The position numbers were made by a program, and so were the translations under genes. A stretch of DNA of 58,430 nucleotides from Alphaproteobacteria bacterium (GTDB lineage: Bacteria; Pseudomonadota; Alphaproteobacteria; Rhodobacterales; Rhodobacteraceae), in the NCBI GenBank assembly GCA_030424645.1, contig JAUHWP010000006.1, positions 1 through 58,430 of the forward strand, written 5' to 3'. Position 1 is the first letter of the stretch. The number at the start of each line of letters is the position of its first letter. The notes under the pieces were generated by a model that saw only the letters and a list, made by a program, of their open reading frames with translations, searched no databases and was not told the DNA's origin. This document shows positions 36,143-43,834 of this stretch, piece by piece.

Positions 36143-36694
36143 ATGGCCAAAGCCGAACAGCACTATGTGCTCGACCGTCCGACATTCGACAAGCCGGTGA
36201 AGCTTCTGATCGTCGTTGCGCCCTATTACAAAGACATTGCCGACAATCTGGTCGCCGGGGCAAAGGCGGAAATCGAGGCCGTGGGCGGCACCTGGGATCT
36301 GGTCGAGGTGCCCGGCGCGCTGGAAGTTCCCACCGCCATTGCCATGGCAGACCGGCTGTCGAATTTCGACGGCTACGTGGCGCTGGGCTGCGTGATCCGG
36401 GGCGAAACCACGCATTACGAGACGGTCTGCAATGACAGCTCGCGCGCGCTTCAGATGATGGGGCTGCAGGGGCTGTGCATCGGCAACGGTATCCTGACGG
36501 TCGAGAACCGCAAGCAGGCGGAAGTGCGCGCTGACACGAAAGATCAAAATAAAGGGGGCGGGGCGGCGGCTGCGGCCTTGCATCTGGTTGCGCTTTCGCG
36601 CAAATGGGCCGGCGCAAGCAAAGGCGTCGGGTTCAAGTCGATCTCGGACGCGATCAAGCTTGCCGGTGACACGAAGGATACCCCAAAGGCATGA
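36143..36694 (+). CDS. ribH: 6,7-dimethyl-8-ribityllumazine synthase
   Basis: 183 residues. It condenses the two riboflavin precursors to lumazine. Motifs: VVAPYYKDIADNLVAGAKAE, VPGALEVPTAI, GCVIRGETTHYETVCND and GNGILTVEN. A tail of about 25 residues beyond the usual end is present (SISDAIKLAGDTKDTPKA). Its stop overlaps the nusB start (ATGA). Confidence 0.95.
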   Translation: MAKAEQHYVLDRPTFDKPVKLLIVVAPYYKDIADNLVAGAKAEIEAVGGTWDLVEVPGALEVPTAIAMADRLSNFDGYVALGCVIRGETTHYETVCNDSSRALQMMGLQGLCIGNGILTVENRKQAEVRADTKDQNKGGGAAAAALHLVALSRKWAGASKGVGFKSISDAIKLAGDTKDTPKA

Positions 36695-37158
36695 CGCTTT
36701 CCGGCAACCAGAAACGCCAGATGAAATCCGCCGCCCGGCTTTTTGCCGTGCAGGCGCTGTTTCAGATGGAAGCCGCAGGACAGACCGCCGACCGCGTGAT
36801 GGTCGAGTTCGAGGATCATCGCTTTGGCGAGGCTTTTGATGCCTATACCATGGCCGAAGGCGACAGCCGCCTGTTTCGCAAACTGGTCGAAGATGCGGTG
36901 AACCATCAGGCGCGGATCGACCAGATGACCGACCGGGCGCTGGTGGCGAAATGGCCGATCGGGCGCATTGACCCGACCCTGCGCGCGCTGTTTCGCGCGG
37001 CCGGGGCTGAATTGACCCATGGCGAGGCGCCGCCGAAGGTGGTGATCACCGAGTTCGTGGACATCGCCAAGGCGTTCTTCCCGGAAAGCGACGAAGGCAA
37101 ATTCGCCAACGCGGTTCTGGATCACATGGCCCGCGAGGCCAAGCCCGAGGCGTTTTGA
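36691..37158 (+). CDS. nusB: transcription antitermination factor NusB
   Basis: 155 residues. NusB binds boxA RNA with S10 in rRNA antitermination. The all-helical family pattern is clear (RLFAVQALFQMEAAG, RIDPTLRALFRAAGAEL, VVITEFVDIAKAFFPESDEG, then KFANAVLDHMA). It is the last gene of the rib operon, a usual place. Its last seven codons (AKPEAF and neighbours) lie within the first copy of a 59-bp tandem repeat. Confidence 0.94.
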   Translation: MTLSGNQKRQMKSAARLFAVQALFQMEAAGQTADRVMVEFEDHRFGEAFDAYTMAEGDSRLFRKLVEDAVNHQARIDQMTDRALVAKWPIGRIDPTLRALFRAAGAELTHGEAPPKVVITEFVDIAKAFFPESDEGKFANAVLDHMAREAKPEAF

Positions 37159-37252
37159 CGCCCGAGGGCGCGGCCCGAGCAGATTGTCGTCTTGAGGCCA
37201 AGCCCGAGGCGTTTTGACGCCCGAGGGCGCGGCCCGAGCAAATTGTCGCCTT
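37135..37252 (+). repeat. tandem 59-bp repeat at the end of nusB
   Basis: Copies at 37135-37193 and 37194-37252 differ at only two bases. A third, decayed start (GAGGTCAGGCCC) follows at 37253. Copy 1 includes the last codons and stop of nusB. Each copy holds GGCG-TTTTGA-CGCC and three CCCGAG words, so RNA hairpins can form. The rest of the 214-bp gap to the next gene holds nothing else recognised. Confidence 0.85.
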
Positions 37253-37372
37253 GAGGTCAGGCCCACAGCGTTCTGAGCATCCGCCCGCCGAGCGCACGCC
37301 TGCGACCCCTTGCCCCTTTCATTTCCACCCGGTTGCGCTAGATTATAGGGGTGGGCCGTGAAAGGGATCGCC

Positions 37373-37672
37373 ATGCCGAAACTCGTCAGTCTTTACATCA
37401 AGCAGGTGCTGATCGGATTTGGCCTGTCGGCAACTTTCGTGGCGCTTCTGCTTTACGCCAATGTCGGCAATCTGTGGCACCTCGTGTCCACCTCGGATAT
37501 CGGTTGGATCGCGGTTCTGATGCTGTTCATGTTCAACGGCATCGTGTTCGCAGGTGTGCAGTTCGCCATCGTCATCATGCGCATGGCCCATGACGACACC
37601 CCGAAAGGCGGCAAGCGCGAACCGATTGCCACGAACATCCCGGTGCGCGTCGAAGCGACGGCGCGGAAGTAA
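37373..37672 (+). CDS. small membrane protein
   Basis: 99 residues from ATG 37373, chosen because AAAGGGA at 37361-37367 lies 5 bases upstream (a GTG five codons earlier is in frame). Two membrane segments are clear: IGFGLSATFVALLLYANVG and IGWIAVLMLFMFNGIVFAGV, with a basic C-terminal tail. It is a family conserved in Rhodobacteraceae by impression only; function is unknown. Confidence 0.6.
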   Translation: MPKLVSLYIKQVLIGFGLSATFVALLLYANVGNLWHLVSTSDIGWIAVLMLFMFNGIVFAGVQFAIVIMRMAHDDTPKGGKREPIATNIPVRVEATARK

Positions 37673-37804
37673 ACCTTTTCTGATCGCGGTTCCTGATATG
37701 GGCCGATGCTGATCCTGCCTGTCCTGTGATCTGGCGCATGGCGGGGCGATGCGTCTTGCCTTATCCTTCGACGTGATGTGAGTTTCCTGTTGGAGGATAG
37801 GTTG

Positions 37805-38290
37805 ATGAAATGCGCGGTCCTGGGCGTCCTGATTGCCGCCCTGCCCATCGTAGCGGCGGCAGAGGGTCCAGAGGGTTCCGGGAGGACTGAAGAGGTCATC
37901 CTGTGCCGCGATAATGCGGACAAGGTGATCAGGATCGAGCTTTGGCACCCGTCGCAATTCGATACACCGCTTCACTGCATTCATGCGGATCGCCTTGCGG
38001 GCGACCCGGCCTGTGCGCCCAACGGGGGCTGGGGGTTGTTCAGCGACGGCGAGGCGTCCGCGCTGCTCGCCGTCACCATGGACTGGAAGACGGCACATGA
38101 ACACCCGGCGGATAAAGTGACGGCGATTGCAGGCCCCAAGACCGTGCGTTTCAACGCGCAGCGTGGCATCGGCACCGGCAGCAACCAGCGTTACGAATGG
38201 AAATTCACGATGGATCGGCGCAGCGGCGATGCCACGTGGTTCGACAAAAGCGGCGAGCGCTTGTCCTATCTCTGTGACATGCAAAGCTGA
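37805..38290 (+). CDS. exported hypothetical protein
   Basis: 161 residues from ATG 37805 (TTGGAGGATAGGTTG upstream). A signal peptide is clear (KCAVLGVLIAALPIVAAA). The mature part has five Cys in pairs suited to disulfides (VILCRDNADK, LHCIHAD, PACAPNGGWG, LSYLCDM). No family is recognised. It is probably periplasmic. Confidence 0.6.
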   Translation: MKCAVLGVLIAALPIVAAAEGPEGSGRTEEVILCRDNADKVIRIELWHPSQFDTPLHCIHADRLAGDPACAPNGGWGLFSDGEASALLAVTMDWKTAHEHPADKVTAIAGPKTVRFNAQRGIGTGSNQRYEWKFTMDRRSGDATWFDKSGERLSYLCDMQS

Positions 38291-38309
38291 GCAGGTAGAT
38301 GTAACGGGC

Positions 38310-39449
38310 CTATTGGGGTGTCAGCCGCAAGAGCCGCCCGCCCGCTTCGTCCTCCAACACCCAAAGCGCGCCTTGCGGGCCTTGTTCGACCTCGCGCAGG
38401 CGGCGGTCCCAGCTGAACCGCTCGGCTTCGCGCGCCGTGTCGCCGTCGATTGTGACCCGGATCAGGGCGCGGCTGACAAGGCCGCCGATGAACGCGTTGC
38501 CCTGCCAGTCGGGAAACATCTCGCCGCTATAGATCACCAGGCCGGAGGGCGCGATGCTGGGCACCCAGAACGCGGCAGGCGCGGCAAATTCGGGGCGTGT
38601 GTCGTGGTCGGGGATGGCCTTGCCCGAGTAGTTGTCGCCCATCGACACGACGGGCCAGCCATAGTTCTGGCCGGGTTTGATCAGGTTCAGCTCGTCCCCG
38701 TGGCGCGGCCCCATCTCGTGGGTCCAAAGCCGCCCGCCTGCGTCAAACGCAATGCCCAGCAGGTTGCGGTGGCCCAGGGTCCAGAAGCTTTTTGCCAGCT
38801 CGCCCTGATCCTGAAACGGGTTGTCATCGGGCACCGTGCCGTCATCGTTCAGCCGGATCACCTTGCCAAGCGCCATGTCCCAGCGTTGCGCCGGGGCTTG
38901 TTCCTGCCGGTCGCCCGAGGTGATGAACAACATCCCGTCCTGCGCGGATCCCTTGGGACCAAAGGCAATCTTGTGCGAGAAATGGCCGGACCCCGACCGG
39001 TGGGGATATTGGCTCCAGACCCTCTGGATGTTGGTCAGGGCGGGTTGATCCCCTTGTTCAAGCGTGCCGCGCACCACCACCGCCCCGCGCGTGGCGCCGC
39101 CATCGTGGCTTTCGACATAGGACAGGTAAATCAACCCGTTGGTGGCGAAATCGGGGTGGGGCACCACATCGCCCAATCCGCCCTGACCCCCGACGACAGG
39201 GGTCGGCACGCCGCTGACGGGCTGTTTCGTGCCATCGGTCGAGACCAGCCATATGCCCCCCGGCTTGGTTGTCACCAGAAGCTGGGTGTCGCTGATGAAG
39301 CTCATCGCCCAGGGGCTGTCAAAACTGGCGATCTCGGTCGCGGTCAGGGGGCTGCCCGCAGAGCCCTCGGTGGTGAAAGCCCCGGCCAGCTGGACCTGTC
39401 CGAACAGGGCAGAGACACAGAAACAGGCGGCAAGGGTCAGCTTGTTCAT
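38310..39449 (-). CDS. PQQ-dependent aldose-sugar dehydrogenase-like protein
   Basis: 379 residues from the ATG at 39447-39449 (CGGAGG upstream). A signal peptide ([20 protein letters not shown]) precedes a six-bladed beta-propeller of the YliI/soluble glucose dehydrogenase type: [72 protein letters not shown] and [10 protein letters not shown]. Such enzymes oxidise sugars in the periplasm with PQQ. The true substrate is not shown. Confidence 0.85.
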   Translation of the reverse strand: MNKLTLAACFCVSALFGQVQLAGAFTTEGSAGSPLTATEIASFDSPWAMSFISDTQLLVTTKPGGIWLVSTDGTKQPVSGVPTPVVGGQGGLGDVVPHPDFATNGLIYLSYVESHDGGATRGAVVVRGTLEQGDQPALTNIQRVWSQYPHRSGSGHFSHKIAFGPKGSAQDGMLFITSGDRQEQAPAQRWDMALGKVIRLNDDGTVPDDNPFQDQGELAKSFWTLGHRNLLGIAFDAGGRLWTHEMGPRHGDELNLIKPGQNYGWPVVSMGDNYSGKAIPDHDTRPEFAAPAAFWVPSIAPSGLVIYSGEMFPDWQGNAFIGGLVSRALIRVTIDGDTAREAERFSWDRRLREVEQGPQGALWVLEDEAGGRLLRLTPQ

Positions 39450-39589
39450 CGAAACCTCCGGCAGAAATGGATGCAAACCTGCGGGTAGTGTAGGGCAAAG
39501 GGTCGCCTTTCGCGAACACATGCGCGTGAGGCCTTGATGTCTGGTGAAGGGAAGAAGGTGGCGGAACCGCACGCATCCGTCGGGGTCTG

Positions 39590-39726
39590 AATTCCCGAGG
39601 ACCTGTATTTACAGGTGGGCGCCGGGTAACCGGACCAGGATCCGGACAGAGCCAGCTCCCTCGGAATTGATTAAGGCCACTGGAATAGTACCCGCGTGTG
39701 ACGAGAAGGGCAGAAGCCGCCTCGTC
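39590..39726 (+). ncRNA. candidate structured RNA in the gap before mmcB
   Basis: The 373-bp gap (39450-39822) has no gene but a dense set of inverted repeats. A closing stem pairs AATTCCCGAGG (39590-39600) with CCTCGGAATT (39659-39668). Within it are ACCTGT-ATTT-ACAGGT (39601-39616) and CCGG-GTAA-CCGG (39622-39633), the latter capped by a GNRA loop. A further hairpin has arms GACGAG/CTCGTC with an inner GGC-AGAA-GCC (39700-39726). No known family was recognised and the strand is not certain. Confidence 0.3.
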
Positions 39727-39796
39727 CTAGATAGGGCCAGCGCGTCGACCATACAAGGGGAGAGTTGGGTGAAATCATCACGGATATTGACAAAAT

Positions 39797-39811
39797 GTTC
39801 ATGAATTGTTC
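39797..39811. promoter_or_regulatory. LexA (SOS) box before mmcB
   Basis: GTTC-ATGAATT-GTTC is an exact alphaproteobacterial LexA box (GTTC-N7-GTTC), 11 bases before the mmcB start. Confidence 0.85.
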
Positions 39812-39822
39812 ATGTTGAGCCT

Positions 39823-40281
39823 ATGGAGATGCCAGACCAAACCCTGATGCCCGGCCAGTTGCTGGCGCGCGGCGTCTGCCGCCACATGCTGAGCCATGGG
39901 TTCGTCACCGTCGAAGAACTGGTGCCGGTGCGGGGGCTGAGGGTCGATGTGATGGCGCTTGGCCCCAAGGGCGATATCTGGGTGATCGAATGCAAATCCT
40001 CGCGCGTGGATTTCATGTCGGATCGGAAATGGCAGGGCTATCTGGAATGGTGCGACCGGTATTTCTGGGCCGTGGATGCGGATTTCCCGACCGATCTTCT
40101 GCCGGAAGGCACCGGCCTGATCATCGCCGACAGCTATGATGCCGAGATCATCCGCATGGGACCCGAGGACAAGCTGGCGCCCGCCCGCCGCAAGGTGATG
40201 GTGCAGAAATTCGCCACCCACGCGGCGCGGCGCTTGCAGGGCTATCGCGACCCGGGGGTGGCGGGGCTGGTGAATATCTGA
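39823..40281 (+). CDS. mmcB: MmcB-family DNA repair protein
   Basis: 152 residues. The pattern VRGLRVDVMALGPKGDIWVI followed by ECKSSRVDFMSDRKWQGYLE is a PD-(D/E)xK-type nuclease core with the catalytic E-x-K. MmcB is an SOS-induced alphaproteobacterial protein linked to damage by mitomycin and alkylating agents. The LexA box immediately upstream confirms the assignment. The ribosome site is weak (TTGAG). Confidence 0.88.
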   Translation: MEMPDQTLMPGQLLARGVCRHMLSHGFVTVEELVPVRGLRVDVMALGPKGDIWVIECKSSRVDFMSDRKWQGYLEWCDRYFWAVDADFPTDLLPEGTGLIIADSYDAEIIRMGPEDKLAPARRKVMVQKFATHAARRLQGYRDPGVAGLVNI

Positions 40282-40318
40282 CGATTGATCGCGGGCCGGG
40301 CAGGGGTGTTGCCCCTAC

Positions 40319-40344
40319 GCGCGAAATCCTTCGGGATTTCACGC
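40319..40344. terminator. UUCG-capped hairpin between convergent genes
   Basis: GAAATCC-TTCG-GGATTTC, extended by GCG/CGC after one mismatch, lies between mmcB and the opposing small gene. It probably ends both transcripts, although no T-run follows. The surrounding CCCCAGGATATTTGGGG (40337-40353) is itself an inverted repeat. Confidence 0.45.
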
Positions 40345-40376
40345 TACCCCAGGATATTTGGGGCCAGAAGAAGCCG

Positions 40377-40589
40377 CTATTTCTTTTTCTTCGATTTGGC
40401 ACTTTCGGCCAGGGCACGGGCCTGCTGGGCGGCGACGCGCAGTTCCTCGGCGATTTCCTCGGCCTCTTCCGGTTCGAAATCCATCGGCAGTTCGACCCCG
40501 CCGCCTTCGACGTAAAGCCGCACCATGCCAAGCGAGGTCGGGCCGATCTGAAGGTTGGCGTCGATGTCGCTTTCGTCGTTGATGCCCAT
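40377..40589 (-). CDS. small acidic protein, DUF6324-like
   Basis: 70 residues from the ATG at 40587-40589 (AGGAGA upstream). It begins GINDESDIDANLQIGPTSLG and contains a glutamate-rich helix (DFEPEEAEEIAEELRVAAQQ) with a lysine-only tail. It resembles a short conserved Rhodobacterales family (I recall it as DUF6324, not verified). It is cytosolic and its role is unknown. Confidence 0.6.
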   Translation of the reverse strand: MGINDESDIDANLQIGPTSLGMVRLYVEGGGVELPMDFEPEEAEEIAEELRVAAQQARALAESAKSKKKK

Positions 40590-40695
40590 GTCCGGTCTCC
40601 TGAAATTCTCTCTTTCGGGTTAGTGGCCTTTCATGCAATTTTCAAGCCGCGACCTCTTGCATTGACCAGCATGGGGGGGTAAATGCATCCAGCGT

Positions 40696-40772
40696 GCCGA
40701 CATAGCTCAGTAGGTTAGAGCGCTTGATTGTGGATCAAGAGGTCCCCCGTTCGAGCCGGGGTGTCGGTACCA
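40696..40772 (+). tRNA. tRNA-His (anticodon GTG)
   Basis: 77 bases with encoded CCA. The anticodon arm TTGAT-TGTGGAT-CAA region gives anticodon GTG; the acceptor GCCGACA pairs with TGTCGGT. Base -1 is T rather than G and the discriminator is A73, the unusual tRNA-His form known in most alphaproteobacteria, whose histidyl-tRNA synthetase has adapted to it. Confidence 0.95.
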
Positions 40773-40800
40773 TCCCCCAAAACCATCCGTGACATGGCGT

Positions 40801-41136
40801 TCAGCGCACCTGAATGCGTTTGAGCAATGCGCCGGTCGTGCTGTCGTGGATCAGGATTTCATCGCCCGAAATCACCGCGATCCAGTCTTTGCCGAAGGTC
40901 ACGGCTTCGGCGGTGACGCCTTCGGGCAGGGTGATCTGGTCGGGCAGGGCGGGCAGCGCGGTCGGATCGGGCGCGGTTTGCGAGAACCGCATGACCACGA
41001 CGGCGACCAGCACGACAAGGGCCAGGATCGTCGTTATGGTCATTGCCGTGACCAGCGTCTTCAGGTATCGCACGGTGCCTGCGCCGATGCTTGGCTCAAG
41101 CGCTGCGTCCAGGTCCTGTTCAGGAGTATCGTTCAT
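40801..41136 (-). CDS. small single-pass membrane protein (DUF6476-like)
   Basis: 111 residues from the ATG at 41134-41136. One membrane segment (ITTILALVVLVAVVVM, about residues 34-50) is followed by an extracytoplasmic part with DWIAVISGDEILIHDSTTGA, reminiscent of one propeller blade. It resembles a Rhodobacterales family that sits next to rluD (recalled as DUF6476). Its start codon overlaps that of rluD on the other strand by two bases. AAGGA lies within the first codons of rluD. Confidence 0.65.
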   Translation of the reverse strand: MNDTPEQDLDAALEPSIGAGTVRYLKTLVTAMTITTILALVVLVAVVVMRFSQTAPDPTALPALPDQITLPEGVTAEAVTFGKDWIAVISGDEILIHDSTTGALLKRIQVR

Positions 41137-42181
41137 GTCGTCCTTGCACCGTATCGTCGAGGTGATCATCGCGGAGAACCCGCCCAAGCGCCTTGATAAG
41201 GCGATTGCGCGCGATGTGCCAGAGGAAGCGAGCCTGTCACGCTCGCGCCTGGCGCGGCTGATCGCCGAGGGGGCCGTGAGGCGTGGCGGGCAGGTGATGG
41301 ACGACCCGCGCGCAAAGGTGGCCGAGGGCGATCTGTTTGAAATTCATGTGCCCGAGGCCGAGGAAAGCCATATCGGGCCAGAGGATATTCCGCTTGAGAT
41401 CGTCTATGAGGATGCCGATCTGATCGTGGTGAACAAGCCTGCGGGGATGGTGGTGCATCCCGCGCCGGGCACGCCGACGGGCACTCTGGTCAACGCGCTA
41501 TTGCATCACTTCGGCGGCGAATTGTCGGGTGTGGGCGGTGAAAAGCGCCCCGGTATCGTGCATCGGATCGACAAGGATACCTCGGGCCTGTTGGTGGTGG
41601 CCAAGTCGGATGTCGCCCATCACGGGCTGGCCAGCCAGTTCGAGGCCCATAGCGTCGAGCGCCGCTATTTCGCCGTGACCCACGGGGCGCCGGACAAGGC
41701 CGATCCGCGTCTGGGCGGCATCAAGGGCACCAGTTTCGAGCCGGGCAATATCCTGAAGATCACCACCCAGCTGGCGCGGCACAAGACGGATCGGCAAAAA
41801 CAGGCGGTGCTGTTCTCGGGTGGGCGCCATGCCGTGACCCGTGCGCGCATGGTCGAGGTGTTCGGCGATCCGGCGCAGGCGGCGTTGGTCGAATGCTGGC
41901 TGGAAACCGGGCGCACACACCAGATTCGCGTGCATATGGCCCATGTCGGGCATGGGCTGATCGGCGATCCGACCTATGGCGGGCGGCGCAAGCTGAATGC
42001 GAATGTCATCGGCGAGGCCGCGGTCGAGGCTGCGCGCAGCTTCCCGCGGCAAGCGCTTCATGCGGCGACACTTGGCTTTGTGCATCCCGTCACCGGCGAA
42101 AACTTGAGCTTTGAAGCACCTATCCCCAAGGATATGGTGGTGTTGATCGAAACTCTGCGGTCGGGTGTGCAAGCCCGCTGA
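41135..42181 (+). CDS. rluD: 23S rRNA pseudouridine synthase RluD family
   Basis: 348 residues from ATG 41135, with AGGAG at 41122-41126. An S4 RNA-binding domain (KRLDKAIARDVPEEASLSRS) precedes the synthase domain with catalytic Asp146 in HRIDKDTSGLLVVAK; TGRTHQIRVHMAHVGHGLIG is the second family motif. It modifies helix 69 of 23S rRNA. The ribosome site lies inside the opposing gene, with which it shares the tetranucleotide CATG as both starts. Confidence 0.9.
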   Translation: MSSLHRIVEVIIAENPPKRLDKAIARDVPEEASLSRSRLARLIAEGAVRRGGQVMDDPRAKVAEGDLFEIHVPEAEESHIGPEDIPLEIVYEDADLIVVNKPAGMVVHPAPGTPTGTLVNALLHHFGGELSGVGGEKRPGIVHRIDKDTSGLLVVAKSDVAHHGLASQFEAHSVERRYFAVTHGAPDKADPRLGGIKGTSFEPGNILKITTQLARHKTDRQKQAVLFSGGRHAVTRARMVEVFGDPAQAALVECWLETGRTHQIRVHMAHVGHGLIGDPTYGGRRKLNANVIGEAAVEAARSFPRQALHAATLGFVHPVTGENLSFEAPIPKDMVVLIETLRSGVQAR

Positions 42182-42204
42182 CAGACCTGTGGCAAGAGGC
42201 GAGC

Positions 42205-43650
42205 ATGACCAACCTTTCCTGGGGATCCTGGGGTGCCATCTGGGCTGTTCTGTTGTTCCTGGTCGACCTTGCAACCATCGCACGGGCGGTGACACGTGAA
42301 CACCGCTCGCCGGCGTCGCGGCTGGCGTGGAGCGTGGTGATCCTGACGCTTCCGTTGCTGGGCATCATCGCCTATTTTTTCCTTGGGGATACCAGTGCAG
42401 ATCGAAAGTCTGACAAGAAACTCAAAGACTTGCGGCGTGAACTTCCCAGGCTGGCCAAGGACGCTTTGCCAAAGGCCGACCTGCCGCTTCTGTATCGTCA
42501 GGCCTTTGCCCGCGCGGGATCGGTCAACGGGTTCCAGCCCGCGCCCGGGAACAGCGCGCGCGTGACCACCGACAGCAATGAAAGCATCGACTGGCTGGTG
42601 GCCGATATCGAGGCGGCGACCGGGCATGTGCACATCCTGTTCTATATCTGGCTGGCGGATGTCAACGGAACCCGGGTGGCCGAGGCGCTGATCCGGGCCG
42701 CCGGGCGTGGCGTCAAGGTGCGGGTGATCGTCGATGGGCTGGGGTCGCGGCGGCTGCTGTCCGATCCGCTGTGGAGGCGGATGAAAGAGGGCGGCGTTGA
42801 AACGGTGATCGCGTTTGCGTTCCGGTTCCCTCTGATTTCGGCGTTTTTCCGCAGGCTTGATATTCGCAACCACCGCAAGATCGTGGTGATCGACCACAGC
42901 ATCACCTATGTGGGCAGCCAGAACTGCGCGGATGCGGCGTTTCGGGTGAAGGCCAAATATGCGCCATGGGTCGATGTCATGCTGCGCGTGACCGGGCCGG
43001 TGGCCTGGCAGGCGCAGCGGCTTTTCGTGTCGGACTGGATGGTGCATGGGGGCGACGATATTGCCGCCTGTCTGGATCATGTGCCCGAGGTGCCGGACAG
43101 TGGCTTTGCCGCCGTTATGGCAGGAACGGGGCCGACCGAAAGCATACAGGCGGTGCCGGACATGATGCAGATGTTGCTGGCCGCCGCTCAGGACGAGGTG
43201 ATCGTCACGACGCCTTACTATGTCCCGTCCGAGGCGTTGCACCAGCAGATTTGCGCGGCGGCGCTGCGCGGGGTGCGGGTGCGTCTGAACGTGCCTGCCA
43301 ACAACGACAGCCTGATCGTCGCCTTTGCCTCGCGCAGCTTTTACCGGTCTATGCTGAAAGCCGGGGTCGAGATTCACGAGTTTCAACCCGGTTTGCTGCA
43401 CGCCAAGATCCTGAGCGTGGATCGCACCGCGGCGCTTGTCGGGTCGCCCAATCTGGATCAGCGCAGTTTCGATTTGAACTATGAAAACAGTATGATGCTG
43501 GTCGATCCTGATGTCGTGTCAGAGCTGTGCCGGAAGCAGGAGAGCTTCTTGAATGTCTCGTTGCAGATTCAGGCAGAAACGGTTGTGAATTGGTCGGTGC
43601 CGCGGCGCATTCTGATCAACAGCATCGGTATGCTGTCACCGCTTCTTTGA
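42205..43650 (+). CDS. cls: cardiolipin synthase
   Basis: 481 residues. Two N-terminal membrane segments (IWAVLLFLVDLATIA, LAWSVVILTLPLLGIIAYFF) are followed by two phospholipase-D domains with HKD motifs at His223 (HRKIVVID, GSQN) and His399 (HAKILSVD, GSPN). It makes cardiolipin from phosphatidylglycerol at the inner membrane. It starts 23 bases after rluD, so the two may share a transcript. Confidence 0.92.
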   Translation: MTNLSWGSWGAIWAVLLFLVDLATIARAVTREHRSPASRLAWSVVILTLPLLGIIAYFFLGDTSADRKSDKKLKDLRRELPRLAKDALPKADLPLLYRQAFARAGSVNGFQPAPGNSARVTTDSNESIDWLVADIEAATGHVHILFYIWLADVNGTRVAEALIRAAGRGVKVRVIVDGLGSRRLLSDPLWRRMKEGGVETVIAFAFRFPLISAFFRRLDIRNHRKIVVIDHSITYVGSQNCADAAFRVKAKYAPWVDVMLRVTGPVAWQAQRLFVSDWMVHGGDDIAACLDHVPEVPDSGFAAVMAGTGPTESIQAVPDMMQMLLAAAQDEVIVTTPYYVPSEALHQQICAAALRGVRVRLNVPANNDSLIVAFASRSFYRSMLKAGVEIHEFQPGLLHAKILSVDRTAALVGSPNLDQRSFDLNYENSMMLVDPDVVSELCRKQESFLNVSLQIQAETVVNWSVPRRILINSIGMLSPLL

Positions 43651-43754
43651 AGCGATTGCAACTTTCTGCACGAGGTTGTGAGGTTTCATGTCATCCCCTT
43701 CCTTTTTCACGGCAAGGGGATCATATCTGGTTCAAGAAATATGTTGACGTATCG

Positions 43755-43782
43755 CTTGATTTCGCGAGGTGGGGGCTTATCT
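43755..43782 (+). promoter_or_regulatory. heat-shock (RpoH-type) promoter before rpoH
   Basis: CTTG (43755-43758), 17 bases, then CTTATCT (43776-43782) matches the alphaproteobacterial heat-shock promoter pattern CTTG-N17/18-CYTATNT. It ends 52 bases before the rpoH start and suggests self-activation. Confidence 0.55.
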
Positions 43783-43834
43783 CAATGTTAAGCCTCGCAA
43801 CATTACGGGAATAAGTGAGGGAGAGTGTGCCACG

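Noticed and set aside
39601-39616. lux-box for a LuxR-type regulator
   Set aside because: Half-sites match but the spacer is 2 instead of 6 bases, and no quorum-sensing gene is nearby. A hairpin explanation is simpler.
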